Assembly (NCBI GenBank): GCA_021442155.1
Contig: JAKCPB010000348.1
Span: 61,666 to 125,665 of the forward strand
Direction: 5' to 3'
From: Cymbidium sinense
Taxonomy: Eukaryota > Streptophyta > Magnoliopsida > Asparagales > Orchidaceae
Length of the DNA stretch: 64,000 nt
The position numbers and the translations under genes were made by a program. Below, piece after piece: positions 1-12,953 of this stretch; the stretch's first letter is position 1; every line of letters starts with the position of its first letter. The notes below the pieces were generated by a model, which ran no database searches, was not told the DNA's origin, and saw only the letters and a program-made list of their open reading frames with translations.

Positions 1-1475
1 TTTAAAATTTTAATTATGAGTTGTTAATGGGATAAAAAATTTATTTTTGTCCTAGGATCCTAATCACATCCACGCACATAGCAATCACCAATCATAAAAA
101 AATTATGAAAATACATGTTATTTCTAAGGCATAAGCTAAAAAAATGTCAAATAATTTATAAAGTTATCATGAAAGAATAAAAGGCCGGTGCGGCGTCATA
201 CGACTCAGAAGAAATGTGAGTAGTCGAGCTCTACCCTTATATATCCCAGTATAATGAAAAAATAATTATAATTATGAAATGATAAGTGTTATGGGGGTCT
301 TCATTCTTCATTCTTCATCCTCCATTGTTCACTCTTCATCTTTCATTTCTTTATTTTTGATTTGCTCCATTTCTTTCTTTCTTTTGGCTTGAGTGGGATG
401 TTGTTTGCTCCAAAGGAGTCACATGGTATATAAGACATGGTCTTATAACCAATGCGTATCCATAATCACCATAACCCTCATTCTAATCCTAATATAAAAA
501 GTACATTAAAAAGAATAAAAGTAAATTTAGCTACACCTGCAAAATAAATGTTTGCTAAACACACTATATAACCCAAGTAGTTATAGAAATAATTTGAACT
601 TAGCACACATGGATAACTAACTCCACCTATCCTAACTTGGCTATGCTTAAGAATGCTAGCAAAAAAAAATATTTATATTTTATTATTACAGCGGCCCCTT
701 AAGCATGGACCTACATAAAACATGATTAGGCTAATATCGGCCTAACATTTAGGCTACACACATACATCCTAGCATCCAGTCTAAAATAATACATCACAAA
801 ATTAAACATTCATCAAACCAAACACCGCCCTAACATAAAACTAGAAATGGAGACTTAGCCTAATGTGCATGTGTTAGAACTTGTGTGGTGTGTCATAACT
901 AGGTTTTAGGGTTATGATTTGCTAAATGTGAGAGATTTAATTTATGAAGGGTTGATTTCTCTTTTAAGTGGTTTACTTGATTCGGAGATTTTACTTAGTA
1001 TTTTTTTTTTCCTATAGCCTACACTTAGCAACTAAGTGTTATAAATAAAAGAAAGAGAGGGGGAGTCTCTCTTTTATCCCAACCTTAAGTAATTTATAAG
1101 GTAAGTTGATTAATAAATTTTCTTTAATGAATAATTTATTATGTGTTTTAATTAACCCTAAGTTTAGATTCATTCTAAATAGCCCTATTCAATAAGAAAG
1201 GCATCTCAGGATTAATTATGGTGGATTGCTATCACATAACACACACTCATCCATTTCTTTCTATCATGTATACCATACACATGAGTAATCGTAAGCATAC
1301 CTATACATGCAATGCAAATCTTAGCATACTTTGATGATGAATGCAAAGAAGTGTATTGAAGTTTAAATATTTTATTTGTTAATTGAATTATGAATGCATA
1401 TCTTTATTATGTACAAAAGAGGGATTTTTCACCCATTAGCTAAATACACATTCACATGTATAAAAGTTATAAATG

Positions 1476-1850
1476 AGTACAACGCCATTATTTTCTACAC
1501 CAGGGGGGTAAGGTATAAGACCTACTTAAGGCTACTTAAAGCCTCACGAGATGTCCCTAATATACTTCTCTTAGATACATGTAAAAAAGTTATGTTTTAT
1601 TTATTTGATTTTTTTATCCATTGGCCACATCACACATGCATATGTATAAGAGTTTTAAGTTAGTACGACACTATTATTTTCTACACCAGGGGCGCAAGGT
1701 ACAAGACCAACTTAGAGCTACTTAAAGCCTTACAGCCCCGAGATGTCCAGACTAATATACCACTTTTCTCAAATATATATGAATGTACAAAAAGAACCAA
1801 ATGGATAAAGAATCATGCAAGAAATTATGTTTGGTTTGGTTGTATAATTT
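1476..1850. repeat. Tandem duplication of about 186 bp inside LTR copy 1
   Basis: The block with a CCATTATTTTCTACACCAGG-like core followed by the AAGACC(T/A)ACTTA motif occurs at about 1476 and again at about 1662. The sister LTRs carry it once (about 18830, 29780 and, reversed, 36560). The duplication is therefore private to this copy. Confidence 0.7.
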
Positions 1851-4559
1851 ACATGTCTAATATGAAAATCCTTCTTAAGTCTTAACATAGAGTTGCTTAT
1901 GAATAGATTTAGGAAAGTGATGTGCTCTTTTCAAATGAGCTATACACTTGTAAATCCTATATGAATCCATGTTATGAGAAGAAAAGAGAGCTTCATAGCA
2001 CACATCTTATACTTTAATCACATGCAAGCTTATAAGTATTTGTAATAAGCATTACTTCATTTATAATAATTGATTTATAGGTTTTAAAAATAGTTTTTTT
2101 TGTTTAATAGTGATAATAGCCACTCATATCCTTAATTTTAGCCAACACATGCAATTTGACCTAAAAGGAAACATTTTATTTAATTAATTTTCAAAAGAAA
2201 TGAATGCATGATTTCATATGGCAAATAATAGTTAGCATAATTGGAAAGAAATAAAGGAATGTAAACACGTGATTTCATTCATCATAATTAATTTCTAAGA
2301 ACAATCATATCAAATAAGGTTATTTAAAATGAATCAAAATTCTTTAAGGACATCTTTATCTTTGAATTTGATTTGATTTAGGAAATATGAGAGAGGTTTG
2401 TTAATCCTAACCTATTTTCCCATGTGTGAGATAGTTTGTTTTAATGAGGAATATTTAAGTTGATTTTATGTTTTGATTAGGTTAAGGTATGAATTAAATG
2501 AATTAATTATTCCTTACCTATATCACCTTAAGTTAATTAATTAATTGATGATAAGCCAATATGATATGCAACTACATGAAAAGTAAATTTGTAATGCTCC
2601 TAAGAAATGAAAGGGGCCTAATGCAATTGGCTTATGATTAATAGTTAATTAAGCTTAGGGGAACTCACTTAATTACTCTTATGATTTTCTTATACATATG
2701 AGCCAATCATAGGATGAATTTATTTTTAATTATAATTTCATTAAGCTTTTAATGAATTGATTAAATGTTTTGGTTAGGTCTTAATTTGAATGATGAAATT
2801 AACTTAGGGGAAAGGATCAAAGACAAAGCCTCAATCCCAATCCCTAAATCATTTAAATATTCAATTAGATTTTAATTCGCTTATTTTGAAGATTTAATCA
2901 TTTAATCAATCAATTAATCATTCCATTAACCCATTAATTAATTTGATTTTTAAAGATAAAGAAGACTTACGAAATGAATTAGGAAAAATATCCCCAATCA
3001 CATTTCCTAAGTGATTTTACTGTTTAATAGAGATAATTATGTTCAAATGATTAATCAAGTTATTGTTCATCCCTTAATTAAATTAATTGGATTAAGAGAG
3101 TGATTAGGGCTTACTCAAATTATTTCCCTAATTAAGCAATCAATGAATTCCTGAAAAAATAGAGGAGGCAGAGGTCATCCCACTAAACATCAATAGAAAA
3201 TTTGAAATTGATTGAGTGCTTAATTAAGGTGTAATTAACTTAATTAGATTTTTGATAAAACCTTACTTAAGCCAAAGTCACTATTCAAAATCAATTAATT
3301 ATAATTTTCCTAGATTCTCCTCTGAAATATCTTCAAAATAAGCTTAAGTTTGTATTTTTTGGATTTTTCTACAACTAGTTATGATTTTAGAAATTTCAGG
3401 ATTAAAAACTATTAATTAATCATAATTAAACCCTTAATCCCATCGAGTCCGTGGCAGCGGTGTTCTTTCCGTGGCGCGATGGGATGATTTAAGTAGTCAC
3501 TTACTGCGGCTCAATGGCGGTGGGCGTGCTTTCTCTGGTACATTGATCGAGATGGACGACCACCGTTAATCCGCAGGTTAAGGGGAAAAATCAAAGGATC
3601 TACCATAGGATTAACTGTTAAAATCCCTCGACATAGAGATTCCTTTCACAAAAGACCAACACACAGAGGTCTAGAGCTACAGTTTTGAGGAATTACCTCA
3701 CCGGAGCTAATGTCCGGCGGTGCAACGTCGGATGTAGCTTCGCCTAATTGAGTTGAGGCCCTGTTGAAAAAGTCTGAGCTCAATTTGGCCTAGGGTGCAA
3801 GGTTGACCAATCCACGCACGAGCACGCCTCGGCTTTGATCAAACTCACACATCCTGTGCTTTGGAAGGCTTGGAAATGGTTTGGTTGGCTTGATTGTGTA
3901 TGAGGATGGTGTGGGTGCAAGGAATTTGGATTTGGTTTAGTGGAGAGGGAGTATTACTTGAGGGGAGGGTGTCCTGTTTCAGCTTGCTCACGGGAATGGC
4001 AATGGTCGAACGAAGAGGGCTTGGGGATCCTTGGATTTTTTCTAAGGGAGTTCGGAATATGCTTAGGGACTCACACGAGCTGATTCTGTGTGAAATTGGT
4101 TTCAAATTGACGGGGTATACCCCTTCAATTTGCCATCATTGACGGACGAGAGTGTATGCGCCGCTTTGCTGTTGTCAGACCGGAGTTATCTCCCAAAGTC
4201 GGAGGCAGGGATGGGGAGAGTCATGGGAGGAGCCTCAAGGGCTCGTGTGCAAAGCTTCTTCTTCCTTTGTCCATGTGGTGCTCGATTTAGCTTGAAGGTG
4301 AGTCAACTCACCTCTCAAAGGTTCTTAGCCGACCTAGAGTGGGTTAGGTGCACTAGGTGGGTCAAGAGAAGGTTCCATGTAGTGTAAAGGAGCTGTTATG
4401 AGGATAAGCAAGTTGACTTTAGCCTTCATCCATTGGGTTTAAGGTTCAAATCCTATGGTTTGATGGTTAATTCCCTTAGTGGGGTCCACTTGGCTTTTAG
4501 GCTTATTTGGGAGTGAAGTGGGGCATGCTTCGGTCGGGTTTGAGTAAGCCCTTGGGTCT

Positions 4560-5393
4560 CATAAGTTGATTTGGAGGGATTTGGCTTCCTTTGATCAAAA
4601 TAAGTTCATTTGGGTTAGGTTGGGTTAGGTTAATCAAACCAAGGCTTGGGTTAGGTTCATATGATGATTTGGGATGTTTTGGTTTAATTAATTTGGATTG
4701 GTTTGGCTTAGGTTTAAATTTGACTCATTTGGATTCAAAAGGGTCAAATTGGTCAAGTTGACCAATTTGACCAATTTGACCAAATTTGGTTGGGTTAGAT
4801 GTTGAGTCAAGTTAAATTGGTTAATTTAAAATAATTGTAGGCTTTTCTTTGGTTTAATTTGGAATTAATTTGAATTTTGGTCAATTTAACCTTTTAGGTC
4901 AATTTGGGCTAAGTTGGGTCAAGTTGACCAATTTGGTCAACTTGGGCTCAACCATGGCTTTGGTCAAGTTCAACAAGTGATTTGGAATGAACTTGAGCCA
5001 TTAGTTACAATCAATTTGGATTAAATCATGATTTAACTCATTTTGACTTTTTAGGCTAATTTGGGTCAACTTAGATCAAGTGGCCAATTAGGCTTGATTT
5101 GGCTCAATTGATGACTTCGTCATGTTCAATCATTGATTATGAATGTGTTTGGGTCAATGGTTTCAATCAATTTGACTTATGGTGGATTTTGGCTAGTTTT
5201 GGTTTCATTTGGGCTAAGTGTTGACTTGGTCAAAGGCTAGGTTTGACTTGGTTTGACCCAATTCAAGTTGGTTGATCACCCAATGATGATTGTTGATCAT
5301 GATTGAGGTTTAGGTGAGCTTAGTTCAATCTGATTTGTGTTGGATTAGAACTTGACTCAAAAAGGTCTTTTAGGTCACTTTGGGTCAAGTTCA
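4560..5393. repeat. GGTCAA/TTGACC-rich repeat tract
   Basis: Irregular, dense direct and inverted repeats of GGTCAA, TTGACC, TTTGGTT and AATTTGG-type words. The densest part, 4740-4790, reads as GGTCAAATTGGTCAA followed by TTGACCAATTTGACC and forms a perfect hairpin-capable inverted repeat. The same tract occurs in the other LTRs at about 21780-22570, 32910-33760 (reversed) and 40495-41330. Confidence 0.8.
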
Positions 5394-5608
5394 TTCCTAA
5401 GCTCATATACTTATGTTCATATACTTATGCTTTAATACTTGCATCCGATAGATAATTTTATTTAGGGATTATTTTTAAAATAGGCTTAGTGTTAATTGTA
5501 ATTAGCAGTTTAGGCACTTTTTAGAAAATTAAGTCGTCAGTTTTGGACAGAATGTTTCACGTCACACCAGTCGTCAATCACGGACTAATTTTTTATATAT
5601 TCTGGAGG

Positions 5609-5680
<72 letters not shown>
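5609..5680 (+). repeat. (GA)n microsatellite, left foldback arm
   Basis: Nearly pure GA repeat of about 70 bp. Its translation gives an Arg-Glu repeat ORF at 5543-5743 that I treat as non-coding. It mirrors the (CT)n tract at 7361-7430. Confidence 0.95.
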
Positions 5681-5820
5681 CGGAGTTTTTTTTTCACTTT
5701 CAATAAGAGAGAGATTAATTTTTTAATTAATATAATTATTTAAAATATTTAAAATATATAATTTAAAAATATTTTTTTATAAAATATTTAATAACTATAT
5801 ATTTATATTTAGTTATTAAT

Positions 5821-5826
<6 letters not shown>

Positions 5827-5873
<47 letters not shown>
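5827..5873. repeat. (TA)n microsatellite
   Basis: Uninterrupted TA dinucleotide run of about 47 bp in the left foldback arm. The equivalent place in the right arm has only a few TA units, so the arms differ mainly here. Confidence 0.95.
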
Positions 5874-5881
<8 letters not shown>

Positions 5882-6692
5882 ATATATAATTTAAAAATAT
5901 TTTTAATTATATATATAAATTTAGAAATTTATTTAATAATTTTTTATTAATTAATATAATTATTAAAATATATAATTTTTTATTAATTTTGTTCATATAT
6001 AATTTAAAAATATTTAAAATATATAAATAAATAATTTTTAATAAATAAATAAAGAAATAAATGAATTATATAAATATTTTATAAATTATATAAATAAAGA
6101 ATTAGTTAAATAAATAAATAAAAAAATTTAAATTATATAAATATTTAGTTATTTAATATATTTATAAAATATTTAGTTATTTATAAATTTATTTATTTAT
6201 TATATATATTTATTCCTTTCTTTATTTATTTATTAAAATTATTTATTTATTTTTATATTTTATATTTTTATATTTTTTTGTTATTATTATTAATTATTTT
6301 TATATTTTTTTGTTATTATTAATTTATTTATTCCTTTCTTTATTTATTTATTAAAATTATTTATTTATTTATTTATTTTATATAAAGTTATTTTATATAT
6401 ATAATTAAAATATTTTATAAAAATTATTTTTTAATTATATATTTTAAATATTTTTAAATTATTTATATAACTTAAAAATATTTTATATAATTTAAATATA
6501 TAAATAACTAAATAAATTTATAAAATATATATATATAATTACTTTATTTATAAAATTTATAAAATATTTATATAATTTATTGGCTTTATAATAAATAAAT
6601 AAATATATAAATAACTTTTTAAATATATAAATAACTAAGTATTTATATAATTTAAATTTTATTTATTTATTTATTTAACTAATTATATATTT

Positions 6693-6855
6693 TAAATAAA
6701 TAAATATTTTTAAATAAATAAATAACTAATTAAATAAATAAATATTTTTAAATAAATAAATAACTAATTAAATAAATAAATATTTTTAAATAAATAAATA
6801 ACTAATTAAATAAATAAATATTTTTAAATAAATAAATAACTAATTAAATAAATAC
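6693..6855. repeat. 38-bp tandem repeat, about four units
   Basis: The unit begins TAACTAATTAAATAAATA and continues with AATATTTTTAAATAAATAAA. It is repeated head-to-tail in the loop of the foldback with almost no differences between units, which suggests recent expansion. Confidence 0.85.
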
Positions 6856-7360
6856 ATACATATATAAATAACTAATTATTTATTTATATATTTTAAATAT
6901 TTTTAAATTATTTATATAACTTAAAAATATTGATATAATTTAAATATATAAATAACTAAATAAATTTATATATATATATATATATATAATTACTTTATTT
7001 ATATAATTTATTTCTTTCTTTATTTATTTATTAAAAATTATTTATTTATATATTTTAAATATTTTTTAATTATATATTAACAAAATTAATAAAATTATAT
7101 ATTTTAAATAATTATATTAATTAATAAAAAAATTATTAAATAAATTTCTAAATTTATATATATAATTAAAAATATTTTTAAATTATATATTTAATTATAT
7201 ATATAAATAAATTAATTAATAACTAAATATATAAATATATAGTTATTAAATATTTTATAAAAAATATTTTTAAATTATATATTTTAAATATTTTAAATAA
7301 TTATATTAATTAAAAAATTAATCTCTCTCTCTATTACCGAAAGCGAAAAAAAAAAAAAAA

Positions 7361-7430
7361 AACTGGGCTCTCTCTCTCCCTCTCTCCTCTCTCTCTCTTT
7401 CTCTCTCTCCTCTCTCTCTCCCTCTCCGCG
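7361..7430 (+). repeat. (CT)n pyrimidine tract, right foldback arm
   Basis: Imperfect CT repeat with CCC and TTT interruptions. It is the counterpart, on the opposite strand, of the (GA)n tract at 5609-5680. Confidence 0.9.
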
Positions 7431-7646
7431 TGAATGTTAAAACAAAGAAAAAAAAATTACGGGATGGATGACTGGTGCCGACGTGGATCCGTTAAATGGA
7501 CGACTAGGCCTATTTTTCTAAAAAAATTTTTTTTATGCCTAAACTATTAATTACAATTAACACTAAACTTATTTTAAAATAATCTCTTTTATTTATTTAA
7601 CCCAAATGGCTAAATACAATATTAAAGCATAAGTATATGAACACAA

Positions 7647-10600
7647 GTGCAACCAAAAGCACTTAATATTACAGGCCGCTAGCACTACATATACATAGCA
7701 CTTAATATCAAATGACTAAACACAATATTACAGGCCGCTAGCAACATTTAAAAAAATAAGGACAAAATAAAATTTGCACCTTGACAAGTATAAATCATTG
7801 AGCTCCGATCTGGAGATTTCTGCATCTTTCAGCTCATTCGAACACACATCCAGCGTTATCGTCTTGACAAGTATAAAATTTTTTATTTTTTAAAACATTT
7901 AAAACATCAAAAAATTGTTTTGAGTAATTTTTAAAAAAATAATATGATTTATTTTTAAAAATAAAAAATAAAAAAATACTTTAAATACAATAAACAAAAT
8001 ATTTTTAGAAATAATATAAGTTAAAAAAAAAAAAACATAAAATAAATTTGAACCCAAATAGCCCTAAGTAAATATCAATGATTGTTTGAATTATAAAAAG
8101 ATGTTGTTTGCAACTCAAATAAAATAATTCACTTGAGTTGGAATAAGAATTTTGGATCTTGAAATTTACTTGTCTCTATAGAAAGTAAAATATATAGTGT
8201 TTGTAATATCAAACTTTAAGGGTTATACTTATAAATATATAACTTTGAAAGTATTGTATTTATTAATATCAAATTGTAGGTTTTAAAAATGTAAATGCAT
8301 AAGAATTCAATGTTATGCATTTAATTCTCCTAATAATATTTAGATTAAGTTAAGAAAATTGATACCCACCTCATGAGTAGTGGACTTCTAGGGAATCCCT
8401 AATATCATGCGGCAGGGCAATCAACTTAGAATTATAAAGTTAGAAGGCCCTCTCTAATTCACATGAATAAAGGGTGGTGATTGTTGAACATCATTTGTGA
8501 AGTGTAGGGGAATGTTTGCTGCCAACATTATAAAGGGATTTAGATGACGCTCTTAAGATAACCATATATGCATAAGGTTCAAGCGGAGAAAGAAAAATAA
8601 AATCTTAGGAGGTGAATCAAAACTACTTAATGATGACTAGGTGTTTGCTTCTAAAAGAATAGCTACCATTGGAAGGACAGAGTAATTGTTGGATGAGAAA
8701 CTAAGTAAAAACACCTATAAGGATAGCTAATCCATAGGAAACAACCAAATGCATCATCATCAATGGTAAAAAAGGTGAGGTAGGTTGTATATGGTTGAAC
8801 AAAATATCACAAATAGTAGGGACCAACATTAGATTTGCTTTCAAAGTGGTGGTCATCACGTTTAAGGAACCAAAATGTTCCAATACCCAAAGGATCATCC
8901 ACATGATAGTGGAGCAGGGTTTTAAATGGAAGACAATGTTGTATTGATCCACAAGACACTTATGCTAAGACTATAATATGGCACATCATGGTATAGTAGA
9001 AAGATTTTCATGGTGATTTGGCTTATATTCCTACTAGAAGAATGGGAAAGGAGACAATGGTAGCAAATTAAGAGTAAAATCGTAAGAGGATATGGCATTT
9101 GGAACATCACCAAAGCACTCGTGAGACAAACATTAGATAAGGCCTAGATTATCTTACATTTAGAGATTGAGTTAAGGTTCTAGAATAGCTATATAGGGTT
9201 TACCTTCAAGATGGTCAATGATTGGATTTGAACAATTTGAATGTATTAGGAGATCTCTAGCCTAAGGAATGATTAGCTTAGCCCATTCAATTTTAAGCAT
9301 TGAGACTATATATCCTAATTCATTTCTAGTTATAAGAATATGGACAAGAAGATCAGTGCCTTAAAGATGAAAATATTGATTTATAAGTTTTCATTATCAT
9401 CATCTACGCTATTAATCATAATTATAAATTATAATCTACCATTATAACTTTCCTCAATAACTATGTGCATAACCAAATGTTATTGTAATAAATGTCTCTT
9501 TAATAGCTTTGATAAAACATTCTATAATATTATTTTACAAAGCTCCATAATGAATGCAAGGGATTATCCTTTGTATTTTTCATTTGAATGGTAAAAAAAA
9601 ATTTAATTTCATAGTCCTTTCAAGTAAATAAATTTGTTTCTCTTTCTCTATTCCTTCAATTTGATTATATTTGTGAAAAAAAAAAAAGTTAAGGTGATCA
9701 AGTCCAATCATTAATTATATTTTCAACTTGATTTTTTGCATGTAATAATTTAGCACCATCTATGAAACATTATTTTATCCTCCCTAAATAGTTACCAACA
9801 ACTAATAATACTTCTTGTTTAGACATCTTTATTAGCTCACACAGAATAATTGCAACAAATAGAATGTAAGAATGACTTATTGAATCTTTGAAAAAAATGA
9901 GAATTTTTTTTTTGCAAGTTAATTTAGTGCATCATACTTAGGTATTTGCATCTTCTCCACTCGCCAAAAGAAAGAATACACAACAATTGCACTTTTACTG
10001 TTATCCTTGAGGATCACATTCAATATTATGAAGGGGCTACAATAATAGATCCTTTCCCTTTCCTTCCAAATGGGGCTTCACATCTTAGCAATAATGTATA
10101 TATATCCCTGAATTAGATGCATACAAAGATTTATCATCTAAATAATAGTCACATTGTGATTTCCCATTATTAGATTGAGAAATTCTGAAATTTATTACTA
10201 TCTTTACAAAGGACATTATCTTCTCTATAATGCATCTGCTTTTAGAAAATCAAATAAATCTTAATGATATGAGATCTTATTATATACAAGATTTTTTACA
10301 TGTATATGAATTCTCTTTTGTGAATGTAAGAAGTTTATCCATTAAAAAATTGTTACCTAGTATAAAAATTTTTTTTAAAACAGAATATTTTATTTTAATA
10401 TAAATCTTGAACTTAGATACATAAATAAAATAACATTATTTCTAAACTTCAAAATTTAAATAAAAGCACCTTATATAATTTATTTTTCAAAGTGGGTCTA
10501 ACTCAAGAGAATAATATTTCTCCTTTTAAAATATCACTTTTATCACAAAATAGTTAGAAAGAAACTTTCACTTTTAGCCATGTAGCTATTGATGTTTTCT

Positions 10601-11393
10601 CTATGCAATTAGTTAATACAATTTGAGGAAAAATATAACAAAAGCCTTAAAATAATAAGCAAATGCTCATGTAGGGTTTTGCAAATAGGATATTTTCATA
10701 TTTTACTTTATTGTATAAAGGTCCAATAAAAGAAATCAACATTTGTAGTAATATACATTCTTCATTGTTTAAACATTCAACCTTCAACATGCTAGATACT
10801 TTTGTATTAAATAAACAACTAAGTGAACATCTGATCGGTGCTCAACTTTTCTTGATCATAAGTATAGTACACTTACTTTCACAAGCCACTATAACAATAA
10901 AAAAAAAAAAACTATTAATGGCCAAAATAATGAAATAAACTTGGTTATTATTATAAAGTAATTATAAAGAAAATGTTGTGCATATATTTTTTATTTACTG
11001 CTCATAAAATGAAATAACACATACATTAAGAGTTCAAGAGTAAGAATTAAAAAGTATCATGTTTGGATTGTTCTATGACAGGAAATAGAGTATAGTAGAA
11101 AAATATAGATTTATTGTGATTTATTGAGAAACAAACATCCACCATGGCACTATCATGCCATCCAAGAAAAAAAATTATTATTCAATAGATATTAAGTACA
11201 AAACTTTAAAGTTACATCTACAGATCAATAAAAGGGAAATATGATAGTGGAGGGCTTTTACATTAAAGAGAGATGATAGATAATTATTTAACAATCACAA
11301 GAAGGACTTTCAAATATAAGTTATCTAAAGAACTATGTGTGCGGGTGTGTTTTTGTGTGTATGTGCATACATGCACTCACATGCATAGTGTGT

Positions 11394-11440
<47 letters not shown>

Positions 11441-12840
11441 TCTTTGAGTGTGTCTAGTGAGATTTTATGCAACAACTATTGTATTTCCTCTTAATTTGTA
11501 TTTTTATAAGGAACTTGTAAAGGCTCCTAGAAGTATCAAGGTGCTTAGTGATGCAAGGTAGAATTTATGACAAAAATAGCAATGAGTAGAGTCAAAGAGT
11601 GGCACTTGTATCAAACCCTCCAAACTAAGAGAATAGTATGGATTTAAGGAATCAATCCAACTTAAAATCATAGCTAAACAATCATGATTTCTTGAGAAAA
11701 ACAACATGAATAATAAGATAGAGGTTGTCATTTTTGTACCGGAGGTAATGATCGAGTTAATCATGACACTTATAAGAAATCATCAAACAACGATCATTCC
11801 ATCCTATAGATAATAAATATGTCTATTAACTTGACTTATATTAAAATTTTGCAATATCATCAACACATTAACCATGAAAAAATACTTTGGGACTGTAGTT
11901 GGTGGCAATTGTGTCGATTGTTTTAGGAACGCTTGAGTGAAGTTGTAATGTGGAGTAAGACCTTTGAAAATTATATGCTTTTGAAAGGAGTAGCAATTAT
12001 GCCAAGAGGAAACAACAATAACACCTTTTTTATTTGAGCTATCTTTTCTTTTTTATTTATTTATTTATTGATATATTACATAGCTTGTTATTCTAAGTAC
12101 TTTCCATAGTCACTATAGCCAAAAAGATGTTAAATTTAAATATATTCATAGATTAATTAGTATGGAATAAGCTAAAAGAAAATGATACGGGATAAAAAAA
12201 AAAAAAAAAAAGGTTTAGAGAGAAGCTCTAATATTTCACTATTATTATCCCAAAGTACAAATATGGTTTATCTAAAACATCTGAATGATTAGTGTTCTAA
12301 AAAACTCCTTTAAACATCTTAACATTAATCGTCTGTCTTCACCAATCAAAATCATGAAATATGTTTTGAATACTGGCAATGATCTATTTCTTTAATTCCT
12401 CAACATTGGAAAGAATCCATACAAAAACTTTGACATTTATTAATTAGATTAACTTTCTAAATTAATACATTATGTATCATTAAAATAGTTAAAATTTTGT
12501 AAGAGTTGGCGTCTAAGAAATTTACTCAGAACAGGAGCAGATGAGAACAACAAGAAGAGAACAAACCAAACTCCAGCGATTTTCTCCATCTTATATCCCT
12601 TATTTCTATTGCTTTTTAATGTGATATAAATTCTTAATTCTCCCTCACATATATAAATAACATTGATTATCTATTTATAGTTTCTTCTTCACTTCCAAAA
12701 CCATCTTACAATCTGTATGTTTTGTTTTCAGAGCTTTGTTTCCAATAGCTTCTCAACGGTTAGCCAATCGTTTATGCACCTATATATATATATATGCTAA
12801 ATAACTTCACAAGGTGGACTGTTTCTAGCTTGCTAGCAGC
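7647..12840. other. AT-rich intergenic region, no recognisable gene
   Basis: Scattered short ORFs (8701-8952 and 8922-9113 on minus, 10711-10938 on plus, 11504-11764 on minus) have no domain I recognise, are AT-driven, and lack gene context. Near the left edge a 20-bp word, AATATTACAGGCCGCTAGCA, occurs twice 59 bp apart (7665 and 7724). The block CTTGACAAGTATAAA occurs twice about 82 bp apart (near 7780 and 7862). The stretch 8350-10700 could be a very old retroelement remnant, but I cannot name one. Confidence 0.5.
11396..11440 (+). repeat. (GA)n microsatellite with adjoining TG-rich tract
   Basis: GA repeat of about 45 bp, preceded at 11340-11390 by alternating purine-pyrimidine TGTG/CATGCA sequence. 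Confidence 0.9.
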
Positions 12841-12953
12841 TCTAATGGCTGGAAGCTGGGCATGAGAGCACCCTTTTCCCATAATTCTTCTTCCCATCTC
12901 CGTGTTGGCAGCCCTATTCTTCGCTTGCTGTCTTTGATTCACTTATTTCCACT

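Larger units (their letters stand above)
1..5393 (-). mobile_element. Partial giant LTR (copy 1), Tat/Ogre-like family
   Basis: This stretch is collinear with about 17315-22575, with 28290 onward, and with the reverse complement of about 38000-32900. Shared landmarks are the GGGTAAAAGATTTATTTTTT-like block near 20-60, the ACACCTGCAAAATAAA block near 535, the AAGACCTACTTA block near 1517, a GC-rich island at 3440-3600, and dense GGTCAA/TTGACC repeats at 4560-5390. Orientation is inferred from the PBS and integrase of the related element at 16-42 kb, which put the LTR sense strand on minus. The left end lies outside the window. The right end stops abruptly where the foldback at 5411 begins, so the sense 5' third of the LTR is missing. 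It is more diverged than the other copies. The short ORFs inside (for example 3845-4387) do not recur as ORFs in the sister copies, so I treat them as chance. Confidence 0.75.
5411..7646. repeat. 2.2-kb AT-rich foldback / long inverted repeat
   Basis: Reading 5411 forward and 7646 backward on the opposite strand gives nearly the same sequence for about 600 bp. The outer tip is TTCATATACTTATGCTTTAA (5415-5434) and its complement (7623-7642). The TTAGTGTTAATTGTAATTA block (about 5487-5505) is complemented at about 7548-7566. The (GA)n tract of the left arm faces a (CT)n tract in the right arm. The inner AT-rich portion (5710-6060) matches the reverse complement of about 7020-7325, including the ATTTAGAAATTTATTTAATA block. 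The loop (about 6060-7020) is AT-rich and contains its own tandem and inverted repeats. No coding capacity is seen. It may be a foldback or MITE-like element or a palindromic duplication. No clear target-site duplication was found, and it adjoins the truncated end of LTR copy 1. Confidence 0.85.

Noticed and set aside
3845..4387. ORFs in LTR copy 1
   Set aside because: The same positions in the sister LTRs do not keep open frames, so there is no sign of coding constraint.
4740..4800. Possible CRISPR-like short repeats
   Set aside because: The repeats are irregular, contiguous words without unique spacers, and the genome is a plant's.
5543..5743. ORF with an Arg-Glu repeat
   Set aside because: It is a direct translation of a (GA)n microsatellite in the foldback arm.
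10711..10938. 75-residue plus-strand ORF
   Set aside because: AT-rich chance ORF with no motif, ending in a poly-Lys stretch from an A-run.
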